A stretch of 64,000 nucleotides of DNA, from contig JBQMYD010000004.1 in NCBI GenBank assembly GCA_052173655.1, positions 186,001-250,000 on the forward strand. Direction: 5' to 3'. Position numbers and translations under genes: made by a program. The notes beneath the pieces are model-generated. The model ran no database searches and was not told the DNA's origin. It worked only from the letters and a program-made list of their open reading frames with translations. Each line of letters opens with the position of its first letter. Position 1 is the stretch's first letter. This DNA is from RGIG9060 sp052173655. Its GTDB lineage: Bacteria > Spirochaetota > Spirochaetia > Treponematales > Treponemataceae. Below, piece after piece: positions 26,441 to 36,364 of the stretch.

Positions 26441-27614
26441 CTATAAACTCCCAAGAATTCAATATTTTTACCGGAGCGGGACTTGCAAGAGATGCAAGAT
26501 CGCCTGTCATAATTCCGCTTTCTATGACATTTAAAGTTTCTTTTTCAAGTTTTTTTGCAAAATCTACTAAATCAGGTGTTTCATCTAAATTTCCGCGTTT
26601 TGCAAGAGCTCCTGTCCATGCAAAAATGAGTGCAACCGGATTTGTTGAAGTTTTTTCACCGTTCATGTATCTATAGTAATGTTTTTGTACAGTACCATGG
26701 CTTGCTTCAAATTCATATTTTCCTTCAGGGCTAACCAAAACGCTGGTCATCATTGCTAAGCTTCCGCATGCACTGGCGATCATATCGCTCATAACATCTC
26801 CATCATAATTTTTGCAAGCCCACATAAGATTACCGTTGCATTTCATAATTCTGGCAACGGCATCATCAATTAATGTATAAAAATACTCTATGCCGGTTTT
26901 TTCAAATTCATTCTTGTATTCTTCATCAAAAATTTGCTGAAATATTGCTTTAAAATTGCCGTCGTATGTTTTGCTGATTGTATCTTTTGCACCGAACCAT
27001 ACAGGGACTTTTCGATCTAAAGCGTATGTAAAACAACATCGGGCAAAATTTCGGATAGAATCGTCCAAATTGTGTATACCCTGAACAATTCCTGAATCTT
27101 TCATGTCCATAATGGTTCTTCGGATTTCTTTTCCGTCAATTCCTGTAAAAACCAACTCTGCCTTTCCTGCACAATGAGTTTTTATTTCACAGTTTTTATA
27201 AACATCCCCATAAGCGTGCCTTCCAATTATGATCGGTTCTTTCCATGAATTTACATTGCATTTTATATTTTTTACAAAAATCGGTGTTCTAAAAACAGTT
27301 CCATCCAATTCTGCTCTAATAATTCCGTTAGGGCTTGGTGTTAATTGTTTTAGATTGTACTCTTTTACTCTTGCTGCATTTGAAGTAATTGTTGCACACT
27401 TTACTCCTACGCCCAATCTCTTTATTGCTTGAGCGGATTCGTAGGTAATTTTATCGTAAGTATCATCACGGTTTTTTAGTCCCAAATCGTAATATTCAGT
27501 TTTTAAATCTATAAATGGTGATAGCAATTTTTCTTTTATTACAGCCCAGAGAACTCTGGTCATCTCATCGCCGTCAAGTTCCGCTATTGCGTTTTTCATT
27601 TGAATTTTAGCCAT
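26418..27614 (-). CDS. icd: NADP-dependent isocitrate dehydrogenase (eukaryotic-type)
   Basis: Oxidative decarboxylation of isocitrate to 2-oxoglutarate, supplying NADPH and glutamate carbon. The 398-residue protein follows the eukaryotic-type homodimeric IDH: ELDGDEMTRV, SPNGIIRAELDGTVFR, GRHAYGDVYK, metal-binding VARIMKCNGNLMWACKNYDGDVMSD and EASHGTVQKHYY with TSTNPVALIFAWTGAL. GGAAG lies about 5 nt before the ATG. It overlaps the esterase gene downstream by 23 nt. Confidence 0.95.
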   Translation of the reverse strand: MAKIQMKNAIAELDGDEMTRVLWAVIKEKLLSPFIDLKTEYYDLGLKNRDDTYDKITYESAQAIKRLGVGVKCATITSNAARVKEYNLKQLTPSPNGIIRAELDGTVFRTPIFVKNIKCNVNSWKEPIIIGRHAYGDVYKNCEIKTHCAGKAELVFTGIDGKEIRRTIMDMKDSGIVQGIHNLDDSIRNFARCCFTYALDRKVPVWFGAKDTISKTYDGNFKAIFQQIFDEEYKNEFEKTGIEYFYTLIDDAVARIMKCNGNLMWACKNYDGDVMSDMIASACGSLAMMTSVLVSPEGKYEFEASHGTVQKHYYRYMNGEKTSTNPVALIFAWTGALAKRGNLDETPDLVDFAKKLEKETLNVIESGIMTGDLASLASPAPVKILNSWEFIDEIASRI

Positions 27615-27651
27615 TTTGTCTTCCTTTTTTTTGTTAATTAAAAAATAACAG

Positions 27652-27680
27652 ATTATATAAAATTATGTGAATTCCGAAAA
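27652..27680 (-). promoter_or_regulatory. icd: icd promoter candidate
   Basis: Perfect TATAAT on the minus strand (27652-27657), 17-bp spacer, weak -35 TTTTCG (27675-27680). The leader is about 30 nt with a ribosome-binding site. The -35 overlaps the stop end of the upstream EAL gene. Confidence 0.45.
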
Positions 27681-29744
27681 TCATATTTCATCAATTTCTT
27701 CTAAATTCAAAATTTCAGATTCTTCTGCAGCTTTATTCTTAAGAATGACATCCTCATAAAATTCAGGATTTTTTTCCATTTCAGTTTTTAAAAGCTCAAT
27801 AAAATTTTCCAAAGGCAAAGGTTTAGCAAAGTAATAGCCCTGTAAATAATCATATCCTATACTTGATAAAAAGCTTTTTTGTTCTTCCGTTTCAATTCCT
27901 TCTGCAAGAATTGACATACCTAACTCTTTTATCATATTTGTGGTAGCTTTTAAAGCAGTCTTAGCTTTTTCTTCTTTGAATGCCTGCCAAATAATTTCTT
28001 TATCGACTTTTACTTTTGAAAAAGGCAACTGTAAAACATAATTAAGATTTGCAAGTCCTGAACCGTAATCGTCTAAGGAAAGTTCTATACCCTGTGCAAC
28101 AAAATCGTCCATGTTTTGTTTTAGTGTTTTTATATAGTTGGAGCTTGCAGTTTCGGTAATTTCAAGATTAATAAGCTCATGAGAAATTTTCCAACTGTCT
28201 GCAATGCTTATAATTTTGTTACTGAAATTTTTATCCATGCATTGTACTACAGAAAGATTTATGTTTATTTTTTCAACTCCGAAATCTTGAGGGGAATGAG
28301 TTTTTATCATTTTGCAAACTTCTTCAAAAACAAATTCTGTAATGCGGGAAATAGAACCTGTTTTTTCTGCAATCGGAATGAATTTTTCAGGATCCAAAAA
28401 AACATCCTGTGCATTTTTTAAACGAAAAAGGGCTTCCGCTCCACAGATTCTCTTTTTTTGACAAGAATAAATCGGTTGGTAATAAACTGCAATTCTCCGA
28501 TCTCTAATACTGTTTTTGATTACAGTGCTCATTTCTATTTCGTGCTTGCGTTTTGTTGTGTCAAAATTTTCTGCCGAAATTATTGCATTATCCTCAAAGC
28601 TTCGTTCTGTAGATATAGTATCCAATGTTACAATAACATCTTCAAAAGTTTTAAAAGAAGAAGGTTTAAATATTATAATTTTTGAAAAAACCATAATTTC
28701 TGAAAAACCGCAAAGTGATTGAGGTTCTTTGAGTATATCCTGAACTATTTTGCATTTTTTATCAAAGATATCTTGCAAAGCCTGAGGTGAAATTTTGCTG
28801 TACTTTTTTAAATGTCCGGTAAGACAAAATTGACCGTGCCCAAAATAGTAGACGGTAAGTCCGGTTTCTTTTCTGATTTTTTCTGCAATGCTTTTCAAAA
28901 GAGATTTTATAATATCTATGGAATATACCGAATATAAAAAATTAATGTCATCAATTATTACACCTATGCTCCATGTACGTTTTTCAAAAATGAATTTTCT
29001 TTCTATCTCGGAAAATGCCGTTTTGTTGTAAAAACCTGTAGTGCTGTCCGTAAAAATGCTTGGGGTTTGAATATTCAGATAAATCAGCAATATTGAAAGA
29101 GCAAAACAAAAAGTAAATATTGAATAAGGTTTGTAAGCTATTTCAGCTGTGCAAAAAAATACAGTGAGAGTATTTGTTGCAAAAGCTATAACGGAAAACA
29201 GTCCCATTGTAGTTTTTGTGAAAAGCGGCATTTGCCTTTTTGAAGTAATAAGAGTAAAAAAAGCCTGTGTTAGAATCAAAAATGACAGAATGTACAGAAT
29301 AAAAAAAATCTTAGATTCGGTAACCGCAGAAAAATGTTCTGCATTGTAAGCTAACTCAAAAAGCCAGCGAAAATTTTTGGAATGAGGAGTAAAAAGTAAA
29401 ATTATTTGGGCTACATAAAAAACGACCGGAAAAATAACACTTTTTTTAAATTTTTCATTTTCGTAAATCGAAAAAGATTGAACAAAAAAGAAATACGAAA
29501 GCGGAGTCAAAAAAAACAATATTTCATAAAAAATAAATCCGAGTTCTATATAGTGTATATTGATTTCTGATGTCGAAATTAAAACCGAATTTATAATTCT
29601 GGATATAGAAATAGCAACAAGATTTGTCAAAAACAATGTAAAACACCGATTTTGCCTGGAAGGAGTGTACTTCACCAAATTTAAAATAAAAATTGCCAAA
29701 TATAGCATGACCGAGTAAATACTATATTGAAAACTGCAAAGCAT
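27681..29744 (-). CDS. Membrane-bound c-di-GMP phosphodiesterase (multi-TM, degenerate GGDEF, EAL)
   Basis: Inner-membrane protein of 687 residues. About seven hydrophobic helices fill residues 1-215, a sensor of unknown ligand. A GGDEF-like domain (about 225-390) has its signature replaced by FGHGQF, so it should not synthesise c-di-GMP. The EAL domain (about 395-650) is intact: GAEALFRL, INLSV, EITETAS, DDYGSGLANL, VKVDK, AEGIETEEQ and LQGYYFAKPL. It probably hydrolyses c-di-GMP. The ATG is 7 nt after a -10 with no ribosome-binding site, the same arrangement as the REC/EAL gene at 1.2 kb. Confidence 0.87.
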   Translation of the reverse strand: MLCSFQYSIYSVMLYLAIFILNLVKYTPSRQNRCFTLFLTNLVAISISRIINSVLISTSEINIHYIELGFIFYEILFFLTPLSYFFFVQSFSIYENEKFKKSVIFPVVFYVAQIILLFTPHSKNFRWLFELAYNAEHFSAVTESKIFFILYILSFLILTQAFFTLITSKRQMPLFTKTTMGLFSVIAFATNTLTVFFCTAEIAYKPYSIFTFCFALSILLIYLNIQTPSIFTDSTTGFYNKTAFSEIERKFIFEKRTWSIGVIIDDINFLYSVYSIDIIKSLLKSIAEKIRKETGLTVYYFGHGQFCLTGHLKKYSKISPQALQDIFDKKCKIVQDILKEPQSLCGFSEIMVFSKIIIFKPSSFKTFEDVIVTLDTISTERSFEDNAIISAENFDTTKRKHEIEMSTVIKNSIRDRRIAVYYQPIYSCQKKRICGAEALFRLKNAQDVFLDPEKFIPIAEKTGSISRITEFVFEEVCKMIKTHSPQDFGVEKININLSVVQCMDKNFSNKIISIADSWKISHELINLEITETASSNYIKTLKQNMDDFVAQGIELSLDDYGSGLANLNYVLQLPFSKVKVDKEIIWQAFKEEKAKTALKATTNMIKELGMSILAEGIETEEQKSFLSSIGYDYLQGYYFAKPLPLENFIELLKTEMEKNPEFYEDVILKNKAAEESEILNLEEIDEI

Positions 29745-29751
29745 ACTTCAC

Positions 29752-29780
29752 AGTTTAAATGTAAATGAGAATTATGTCAA
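29752..29780 (-). promoter_or_regulatory. Promoter of the membrane EAL gene, leaderless geometry
   Basis: Perfect -35 TTGACA (29775-29780 on the minus strand), 17-bp spacer, -10 TAAACT (29752-29757), then exactly 7 nt to ATG 29744. Confidence 0.65.
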
Positions 29781-29812
29781 AGGTTTTATGATCTTATCTG
29801 TTACGTGTAAAC

Positions 29813-29842
29813 TTGTCATAAAAGCGGAAAATAAGGTATAAT
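29813..29842 (+). promoter_or_regulatory. thrA: thrA promoter
   Basis: -35 TTGTCA (29813-29818), 18-bp spacer, perfect -10 TATAAT (29837-29842). The start is expected near 29849, giving a leader of about 31 nt with AAGAGG 6 nt before the ATG. The spacer contains TAAAAGCGGAAAA, a motif seen at two other sites. Confidence 0.6.
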
Positions 29843-29879
29843 CACTTTCATACTATAGATAAAATTTAAGAGGTTCTTT

Positions 29880-32372
29880 ATGTTGACTCTAAAATTCGGT
29901 GGTACTTCAATGGCAAATGCAGAGCGAATGTTAAGTTCTGCATCAATTATAGAAGGACGAGCAAAAGAGGATAAAATCAGTGTAGTAGTTTCTGCAGCTG
30001 CGGGAATTTCAAATAAATTACAAGAAAGTATAGACGAATGCACAAAAGGTGCCGATGTACTGAATTTTATTAGAGAAATTAGAGATTTTCATGCTGAAAT
30101 ATGTGATGATTTGCAAACAAAATTAAAAGATTTTAATGCAAAATCCACAATGGCAAAACTTGAAGGCGTTTTTAAAGAGTATGAAAAGTTGCTGAATGCT
30201 GTAAGTGCTTTTGGGGAGTGTCCCGACTCTGTGTATTGCAGAATTATGGGAATAGGAGAGTTACTTTCTTCCCCAATTATGGAATCTATCCTTGTCGCAA
30301 AAGGTTTTAGAGTCGAGCTTCTTGATTCAAGAAAAATGCTTTTTACTTCCGGTAGTCAGATAGAGGGGGATCCTGATTATCATTTAACCGATCAGGCTTT
30401 TCGTCCCTACCGAGAAGGAAAACTTGGTTCTGATTCACAAATTTTGTTATTTGCAGGTTTTATCTGCGGTTGGAAATCCCATTCGGATAGCGAGCCTGTG
30501 ATGGGGCTTTTAGGGCGTAACGGTTCGGATTTTAGTGCGGCGATTATAGGTGCAAGCCTTCGTTCAAGTAAAGTTGAATTTTGGACGGATGTAGACGGAA
30601 TTTTTACTGCCGATCCTAGAATCATTCCCGATGCAATCCTTGTAGATGATATGACCTATGAAGAGGCAATGGAACTTTCATTTTTCGGTTCAAAAGTTTT
30701 GCATCCAAAAACTTTGGCACCTTTGGCAGCAAAAGGAATTGAGGCTTGGAGTTTAAACAGCCACAATCCCGGTTCACGTGGTACAAGAATTGGAAGCGGT
30801 CCTTATGAAGATAGTAAGGTTGGGCCTGTTAGAGGAATAAGTTGCCTAAAAAATACTGCAATGATAAGTGTAAGCGGTGCCGGCATGAAAGGAAAAAGCG
30901 GAATTGCTGCCAGAATTTTTAGCGTGGTAAGCCGTGCAGGAATTTCCATGCTTTTGATAACACAATCAAGTTCGGAATATACAATCAGCTTTTGTGTGTT
31001 ACAAAGCGATGCCAGACAAGTTTATGATTTACTTTGTTCCGAATTCAAGCTGGAAATTCACGGTAACTTAATAGAATTGATTGAAGTTCATGAAAATTGT
31101 GCCATTATAAGTATTGTCGGTGACGGAATGAAGAAAAAACGGGGAGTTGCAGGAACTTTTTTTGACGCTCTTGCAAGTCGCGATATAAATATTTTGGCAA
31201 TTGCACAAGGTTCCAGTGAACGCTCCATAAGTGCGGTAATTTCCAGTAGTGATGGGGATACTGCTGTAAAAACAGCCCATATGTTCTTTTTTAATACAAA
31301 GCAGACGATCGAAGTTTTTGCTTTTGGAGCCGGTTCAATAGGTGGCTGTCTTCTTGACCAAATAAAAGATCAGCAAAAAGAACTCTTGGAACAAAAAATA
31401 GGCATAAAAGTAATAGCAATTGCAGATGCTTCAAGTATGATTATAAATGAAGAAGGTGTAGACTTGAATTCATGGCGAGAAGATCTTGCAAGTTCAAAAA
31501 CAGCTCCGAGTGTTGATCAGATAATTAAGTTTATAAAAGATAAAAAACCTTTAAATCCTATTTTTGTAGACTGTACCGCAAGTTACGATTTGCCTAACCG
31601 TTACCTTGATATTCTTGAAGCAGGAATGCACATTGCAACTCCTAATAAAAGGGCAAATTCAATGAACATGGATTTTTACCGTAAACTTAGAAAAACTGCG
31701 AACAAAATGCATTGTCTTTTTCTTTATGAAACAAATGTAGGTGCGGGCTTGCCTATTATCGATACTCTGCAAAATTTGTTTCGCTCAGGTGATAAATTGA
31801 CAGGTTTTTACGGAATTATGTCCGGTTCTCTTTCATATATCTTTGGACGTTTGGACGAAGGTGTAAAATTCAGTCAAGCTGTAATTGAAGCCAGACAAAG
31901 AAAGTATACAGAACCTGATCCCAGAGATGACCTTGGTGGGCTTGATGTTGCCAGAAAAGCGTTGATTATTGCACGAGAATCTGGAATGTCTCTCGAATTG
32001 GAAGATATTGAGATGGGAAATATCTTTCCGAAAGATTTTGATTCAAGTGGAACAACTGAAGAATTTATGGAAAAACTTCCTCAAGTTGATGAATATTTTG
32101 CTCAAAAAATTATAAAGCTAAAAAAAGAAGATAAAGTTTTGCGAATGGCAGCTTCAATTGAAAACGGAAAGGTCAGCGTAGGTGTTATAGAAGTTGATTC
32201 TTCAAATCCTTTGTATGCTGTAAAAGGGTGTGAAAATGCTTTTGTTTTTCACACGGCAAGATATTCTCCTATTCCTATGACAGTTAGAGGTTATGGAGCA
32301 GGAGGAGGAGTTACGGCTGCCGGTGTTTTTGGGGATATTCTCCGTACCGTAAGCTGGAATCCTGAAAATTAG
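29880..32372 (+). CDS. thrA: Bifunctional aspartokinase / homoserine dehydrogenase
   Basis: Two steps of the aspartate pathway in one 830-residue polypeptide: aspartate phosphorylation and reduction of the semialdehyde to homoserine. The kinase domain opens KFGGTSMANAERM and has FWTDVDGIFTADPR. Paired ACT domains (about 310-470) provide feedback sensing, presumably threonine. The dehydrogenase begins near 478 with VFAFGAGSIGG, and YTEPDPRDDLGGLDVARK is its signature. Homoserine would feed MetA encoded at 11.4 kb. It has its own promoter and ends 7 nt before the acyl-CoA synthetase start, heading a co-directional run to 38.7 kb. Confidence 0.95.
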   Translation: MLTLKFGGTSMANAERMLSSASIIEGRAKEDKISVVVSAAAGISNKLQESIDECTKGADVLNFIREIRDFHAEICDDLQTKLKDFNAKSTMAKLEGVFKEYEKLLNAVSAFGECPDSVYCRIMGIGELLSSPIMESILVAKGFRVELLDSRKMLFTSGSQIEGDPDYHLTDQAFRPYREGKLGSDSQILLFAGFICGWKSHSDSEPVMGLLGRNGSDFSAAIIGASLRSSKVEFWTDVDGIFTADPRIIPDAILVDDMTYEEAMELSFFGSKVLHPKTLAPLAAKGIEAWSLNSHNPGSRGTRIGSGPYEDSKVGPVRGISCLKNTAMISVSGAGMKGKSGIAARIFSVVSRAGISMLLITQSSSEYTISFCVLQSDARQVYDLLCSEFKLEIHGNLIELIEVHENCAIISIVGDGMKKKRGVAGTFFDALASRDINILAIAQGSSERSISAVISSSDGDTAVKTAHMFFFNTKQTIEVFAFGAGSIGGCLLDQIKDQQKELLEQKIGIKVIAIADASSMIINEEGVDLNSWREDLASSKTAPSVDQIIKFIKDKKPLNPIFVDCTASYDLPNRYLDILEAGMHIATPNKRANSMNMDFYRKLRKTANKMHCLFLYETNVGAGLPIIDTLQNLFRSGDKLTGFYGIMSGSLSYIFGRLDEGVKFSQAVIEARQRKYTEPDPRDDLGGLDVARKALIIARESGMSLELEDIEMGNIFPKDFDSSGTTEEFMEKLPQVDEYFAQKIIKLKKEDKVLRMAASIENGKVSVGVIEVDSSNPLYAVKGCENAFVFHTARYSPIPMTVRGYGAGGGVTAAGVFGDILRTVSWNPEN

Positions 32373-32379
32373 GAAATTC

Positions 32380-34026
32380 ATGTTTCATATTACATTAAAT
32401 CAGCTTTTGAGGCAAAAAACGCTGGAAAATCCACAGCAGGAATTCATGGTTTATGCTGACAGAGATTTGCGTTTTACTTATGAACAGTTTGATAAGCGTG
32501 TAGATAACCTTGCCTGCGGTTTGTATTCTATAGGTGTTAGAAAAGGCGATAATGTTGGAATTTGGGCTACGAATGTTCCTGACTGGATGACCTATATGTT
32601 TGCTTGTGCCAGATTGGGAGCTGTTGCTGTAACTGTAAACACAAGTTATAAACTTCATGAACTTGAATATCTTGTAAAGCAGTCGGATTTGACAACTCTT
32701 TGTCTTACGGACGGAATAAAAGATTCAAATTATGTTTCAATGATAAAAGAACTTGTACCTGAACTTGATGAATATGAGAGGGGCTGTCTAAAATCAAAAA
32801 AATTCCCATGTCTAAAAAATGTAATTTTTATCGGCCCGGAAAAATTTAGAGGATTATATTCAAATCCTGAACTTTTGCTTTTAGGTCAGCACATAGATAT
32901 TGAAATTATCCATGAAATTGAAAAGACTGTTAAACCGGATGATGTTGTAAATATGCAGTATACATCAGGAACTACAGGTTTTCCTAAAGGAGTAATGCTT
33001 ACAAGTTTTAATATTATTAACAACGGATATTCTATCGGGGAATGTATGCGTTACACGGAAAAAGAAAGAGTATGTTTACCTGTTCCTCTTTTTCACTGTT
33101 TTGGAATTGTATTGGGCGTAATGGCGGTTTTGACTCACGGAGCAACCCATATTTTGCTTGAAAGTTTTGACCCTCTTGTTGTTCTGGCAAGTATTCAAAA
33201 GGAAAAATGCACATCTCTTTACGGTGTTCCAACAATGTACATTGCAGAACTTAACCATCCGATGTTTTCTATGTTTGATCTTTCAAGTTTGCGTACAGGA
33301 ATTATGGCAGGTTCCGGTTGTCCGGTTGAATTGATGAAAAGTGTAATGACAAAAATGAATATGAGCGAAATTACTTCAGTTTACGGGCTTACAGAAACAA
33401 GTCCGGGAATGACTCAATCCAGATGGAACGATAGTTTTGAAGTAAGAGCTTCAACTGTTGGCAGAGCTCTTGATAACGTGGATGTTCGTGTAATTGATAT
33501 AGAAACAGGAAAAGAGTGTCCGGACGGAGTTCAAGGTGAAATGTGTTGTCGCGGTTATAACATCATGAAAGGTTACTATAAAATGAGTGAAGCTACGGCA
33601 CAAATTATAGATTCTGACGGTTTTCTTCATTCCGGAGATTTAGGCGTAAAAGATCCTGACGGAAATTTTCGTATTACAGGAAGAATCAAGGATATGATTA
33701 TACGAGGAGGAGAAAATATTTATCCTCGCGAAATAGAAGAATTTCTCATCTCCATGCCGGAAATAAAAGATATTCAAGTTGCTGCCGTGAAAAGTGAAAA
33801 ATACGGAGAAATTACCGGTGCCTTTATAATTTTGAATGAGGGGAAAAAACTGAGCGAACAGGATGTTATAGAATTTTGCAGGGGAAAACTTTCAAAATAT
33901 AAATGGCCGCAACTTATTATGTTCATGGATGAATTTCCTATGACAGGTAGCGGTAAAATACAAAAATTTAAACTTACGGAACTCGGTACCAATTATCGTC
34001 GTAATATTTTAAAGATTGATGATTAA
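32380..34026 (+). CDS. Long/medium-chain acyl-CoA synthetase (AMP-forming)
   Basis: ANL-superfamily ligase of 548 residues that adenylates a carboxylic acid and transfers it to CoA. The P-loop motif is canonical (YTSGTTGFPKG), followed by YGLTETSPG, SGDLGVKDPDGNFRITGRIKDMI, GENIYPREIEEF and the catalytic Lys in TGSGKIQK. It resembles the FadD-like branch (fatty acids) more than the two ligases downstream. It begins 7 nt after thrA and is probably in the same transcript. The substrate is not known. Confidence 0.88.
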   Translation: MFHITLNQLLRQKTLENPQQEFMVYADRDLRFTYEQFDKRVDNLACGLYSIGVRKGDNVGIWATNVPDWMTYMFACARLGAVAVTVNTSYKLHELEYLVKQSDLTTLCLTDGIKDSNYVSMIKELVPELDEYERGCLKSKKFPCLKNVIFIGPEKFRGLYSNPELLLLGQHIDIEIIHEIEKTVKPDDVVNMQYTSGTTGFPKGVMLTSFNIINNGYSIGECMRYTEKERVCLPVPLFHCFGIVLGVMAVLTHGATHILLESFDPLVVLASIQKEKCTSLYGVPTMYIAELNHPMFSMFDLSSLRTGIMAGSGCPVELMKSVMTKMNMSEITSVYGLTETSPGMTQSRWNDSFEVRASTVGRALDNVDVRVIDIETGKECPDGVQGEMCCRGYNIMKGYYKMSEATAQIIDSDGFLHSGDLGVKDPDGNFRITGRIKDMIIRGGENIYPREIEEFLISMPEIKDIQVAAVKSEKYGEITGAFIILNEGKKLSEQDVIEFCRGKLSKYKWPQLIMFMDEFPMTGSGKIQKFKLTELGTNYRRNILKIDD

Positions 34027-34075
34027 TTATACTTGTGTGATTTGTTAATAAAAGCGGACAATATGGAGGTTTTTA

Positions 34076-34624
34076 ATGAATGATGACATTAAGGCTGTAG
34101 CTGACAGATTGATGGGATTACGTGAAATTATGGATGTCGGCATTGAAGAAGCTGCCGGTGTTTGCGGAGTTTCCATAGAACAATACAGAATTTATGAAAG
34201 CGGTACCGTTGATATTCCTGTAGGCGTTTTGCAGTCAATGGCAAAAAAATACGGTATAGATTTGGGAACTCTCATAAGCGGTAAAGAACCTCATATGCAC
34301 TCTTATTGTCTTACAAAAAAAGATAAAGGACTTACAGTTGAGCGTCGCAAGGATTACAAGTATGAAGCTCTTGCCAGTGGTTTTATAAACCGTAAAGCGG
34401 ATCCTTTTATCGTAACCGTTCCTTTTGATCCAAAATCAGAAATTCATTTTAACTCTCATCCGGGGCATGAATTTAATTATATGATACAGGGAAAAATGCA
34501 GATTATTGTCGATCAAAAAGAAATGATTTTAGAAGCCGGTGATAGTATTTACTTTGACGGAACAAAAAAACACGGAATGCGTGCTTTGGAACAAAATACA
34601 AAATTTTTGGCAATGATAATATGA
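34076..34624 (+). CDS. XRE-family HTH plus cupin regulator, copy 1
   Basis: A 182-residue DNA-binding regulator. An N-terminal XRE helix-turn-helix (about 5-65; EEAAGVCGVSIEQYRIYESG) is joined to a C-terminal cupin (about 105-180; HFNSHPGHEFNYMIQGKMQIIVDQ, LEAGDSIYFDG). Such proteins sense small ligands through the cupin. GGAGG lies about 6 nt before the ATG. It overlaps the following ligase by 4 nt, a tight regulator-enzyme pairing repeated in the next two genes. A TAAAAGCGGACAA motif sits just upstream (34049-34061). Confidence 0.9.
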   Translation: MNDDIKAVADRLMGLREIMDVGIEEAAGVCGVSIEQYRIYESGTVDIPVGVLQSMAKKYGIDLGTLISGKEPHMHSYCLTKKDKGLTVERRKDYKYEALASGFINRKADPFIVTVPFDPKSEIHFNSHPGHEFNYMIQGKMQIIVDQKEMILEAGDSIYFDGTKKHGMRALEQNTKFLAMII

Positions 34625-36345
34625 GCAATGATAATATGAACGAAAATATGATAAAAAAATTTTTGGATAAAACAGAATTTTCCGATTACAACGATTTTTT
34701 TGCAAATTTTAAGATTAATGTTCCTGATAATTTTAATTTTGCTTATGACGTTGTAGATTATCTTGCAGAACACGAACCTGAAAGAACAGCTCTTGTATGG
34801 TGTAATGATAGGGGAGAATCCGTTAATTTTTCTTTTAGTCAAATGAAAACAAGATCTGATGAGGCTGCCGCTTTTTTTAGAAAACAAGGAATAAAAAAGA
34901 AAGATTCTGTAATGTTGATTTTACAAAGCCGTTATGAATTTTGGATAAGTATTATTGCCTTGCATAAAATAGGGGCTTGCGTAATTCCTGCAACTCATAT
35001 GCTTACAAAGGATGATATTGTCTTTAGATGTAAGGCTGCTTTTATAAAAGCTGTTGTTGCCGTAAACGATCGTGAGCTTTTTAATTTTATAGAAGAAGCA
35101 AAAAAGGAATGTCCGGATTTAGAAACTCTTGTTGCGGTTTGTCCTTTTGGAGTTGATACCGGTTTGTCATGTGAGGAAAAAAAACTTCACAGCGAATGGC
35201 TTGATTTTACCGAAGAATGTCGATGTGTTACTCAAAAAGACCTTGAAGATTTTTATTCTTTAAAACGTAGCGAAATAAGTTCAAACATGGATATCATGCT
35301 GGCGTATTTTACATCGGGAACTACAAGTCATCCTAAACTTGTAGTTCATAACTTTCTTTATCCTTTGGGACATATTGTAACGGCACTTTATTGGCAGCAA
35401 GTAAAAAAAGATGGTCTTCACCTTACGGTAGCAGATACCGGCTGGGGTAAAGCTGTATGGGGAAAACTTTACGGTCAATGGATTGCTCAATGTGCAGTTT
35501 TTGTTTACGACTATCATGATAAATTTAAACCTATAGATTTAATAAAGCAAATAGAATCTCATAAAGTTACCAGTTTTTGTGCGCCGCCTACAATTTACAG
35601 GTTCTTGATTCAAGAAAATTTATCAGAATATGATTTTTCAAGTTGTGAACATTGGTCTACTGCAGGAGAGCCTTTAAGTCAGGAGGTTTTTAATAAATGG
35701 AAATCCATAACTGGTAAGGAAATTCGGGAAGGTTTTGGACAAACAGAAACCACTTTAAGTCTTTTTAATTTCGGCACAGAACCTATCAAACCCGGAAGCT
35801 TGGGAAAACCTGCTCCTTGCTATAATGTTACTTTACTCGATGAAGACGGAGATGAAGTTGAAGACGGTGAGATAGGTGAAATTGTTGTTGATATGAAAAA
35901 CGGTTATTTCCCCGGTCTGTTTATGGGTTATTTTGGAGATGAAGCAAAAACAAAATCTGTTATGCACGGAGGTTTCTATCATACAAGCGATAATGCATGG
36001 CGTGATGAAGACGGATATTTTTGGTTTACCGGACGCAACGATGATGTTATAAAATGTTCGGGTTACAGAATCGGAACTTTTGAAGTTGAAAGCGTTTTGA
36101 TGCAGCATCCTGCGGTTGTAGAATGTGCCGTAACGGCTTTTCCTGATAAAGTTAGAGGTCAAATCGTAAAAGCTACAATTATTTTGGCAAAAGATTATAG
36201 ACCGGGAAGTGAGGAATTAAAAAAAGAAATTCAAGATTTTGTAAAAAATACAACAGCACCGTACAAGTATCCTCGTATAATCGATTTTGTTGAGGATCTT
36301 CCAAAAACTATCAGTGGAAAGATAAAGAGAAAAGATATAAAATGA
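34621..36345 (+). CDS. AMP-forming acyl-CoA synthetase, copy 1 of the regulator-linked pair
   Basis: A 574-residue ANL ligase of the medium-chain/acetyl-CoA-synthetase-like branch. The P-loop motif is FTSGTTSHPKL (Ser where Gly is usual), then EGFGQTET, TSDNAWRDEDGYFWFTGRNDDVIKCSGYRIG and catalytic Lys in TISGKIKRK. It opens with a distinctive block KFLDKTEFSDYNDFFANFKINVP also found in its downstream paralogue. The start overlaps the XRE-cupin stop (ATGA). The acid it activates is unknown; branched or aromatic acids are possible. Confidence 0.88.
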   Translation: MSNDNMNENMIKKFLDKTEFSDYNDFFANFKINVPDNFNFAYDVVDYLAEHEPERTALVWCNDRGESVNFSFSQMKTRSDEAAAFFRKQGIKKKDSVMLILQSRYEFWISIIALHKIGACVIPATHMLTKDDIVFRCKAAFIKAVVAVNDRELFNFIEEAKKECPDLETLVAVCPFGVDTGLSCEEKKLHSEWLDFTEECRCVTQKDLEDFYSLKRSEISSNMDIMLAYFTSGTTSHPKLVVHNFLYPLGHIVTALYWQQVKKDGLHLTVADTGWGKAVWGKLYGQWIAQCAVFVYDYHDKFKPIDLIKQIESHKVTSFCAPPTIYRFLIQENLSEYDFSSCEHWSTAGEPLSQEVFNKWKSITGKEIREGFGQTETTLSLFNFGTEPIKPGSLGKPAPCYNVTLLDEDGDEVEDGEIGEIVVDMKNGYFPGLFMGYFGDEAKTKSVMHGGFYHTSDNAWRDEDGYFWFTGRNDDVIKCSGYRIGTFEVESVLMQHPAVVECAVTAFPDKVRGQIVKATIILAKDYRPGSEELKKEIQDFVKNTTAPYKYPRIIDFVEDLPKTISGKIKRKDIK

Positions 36346-36364
36346 ATATTCCATGGAGGTATTT

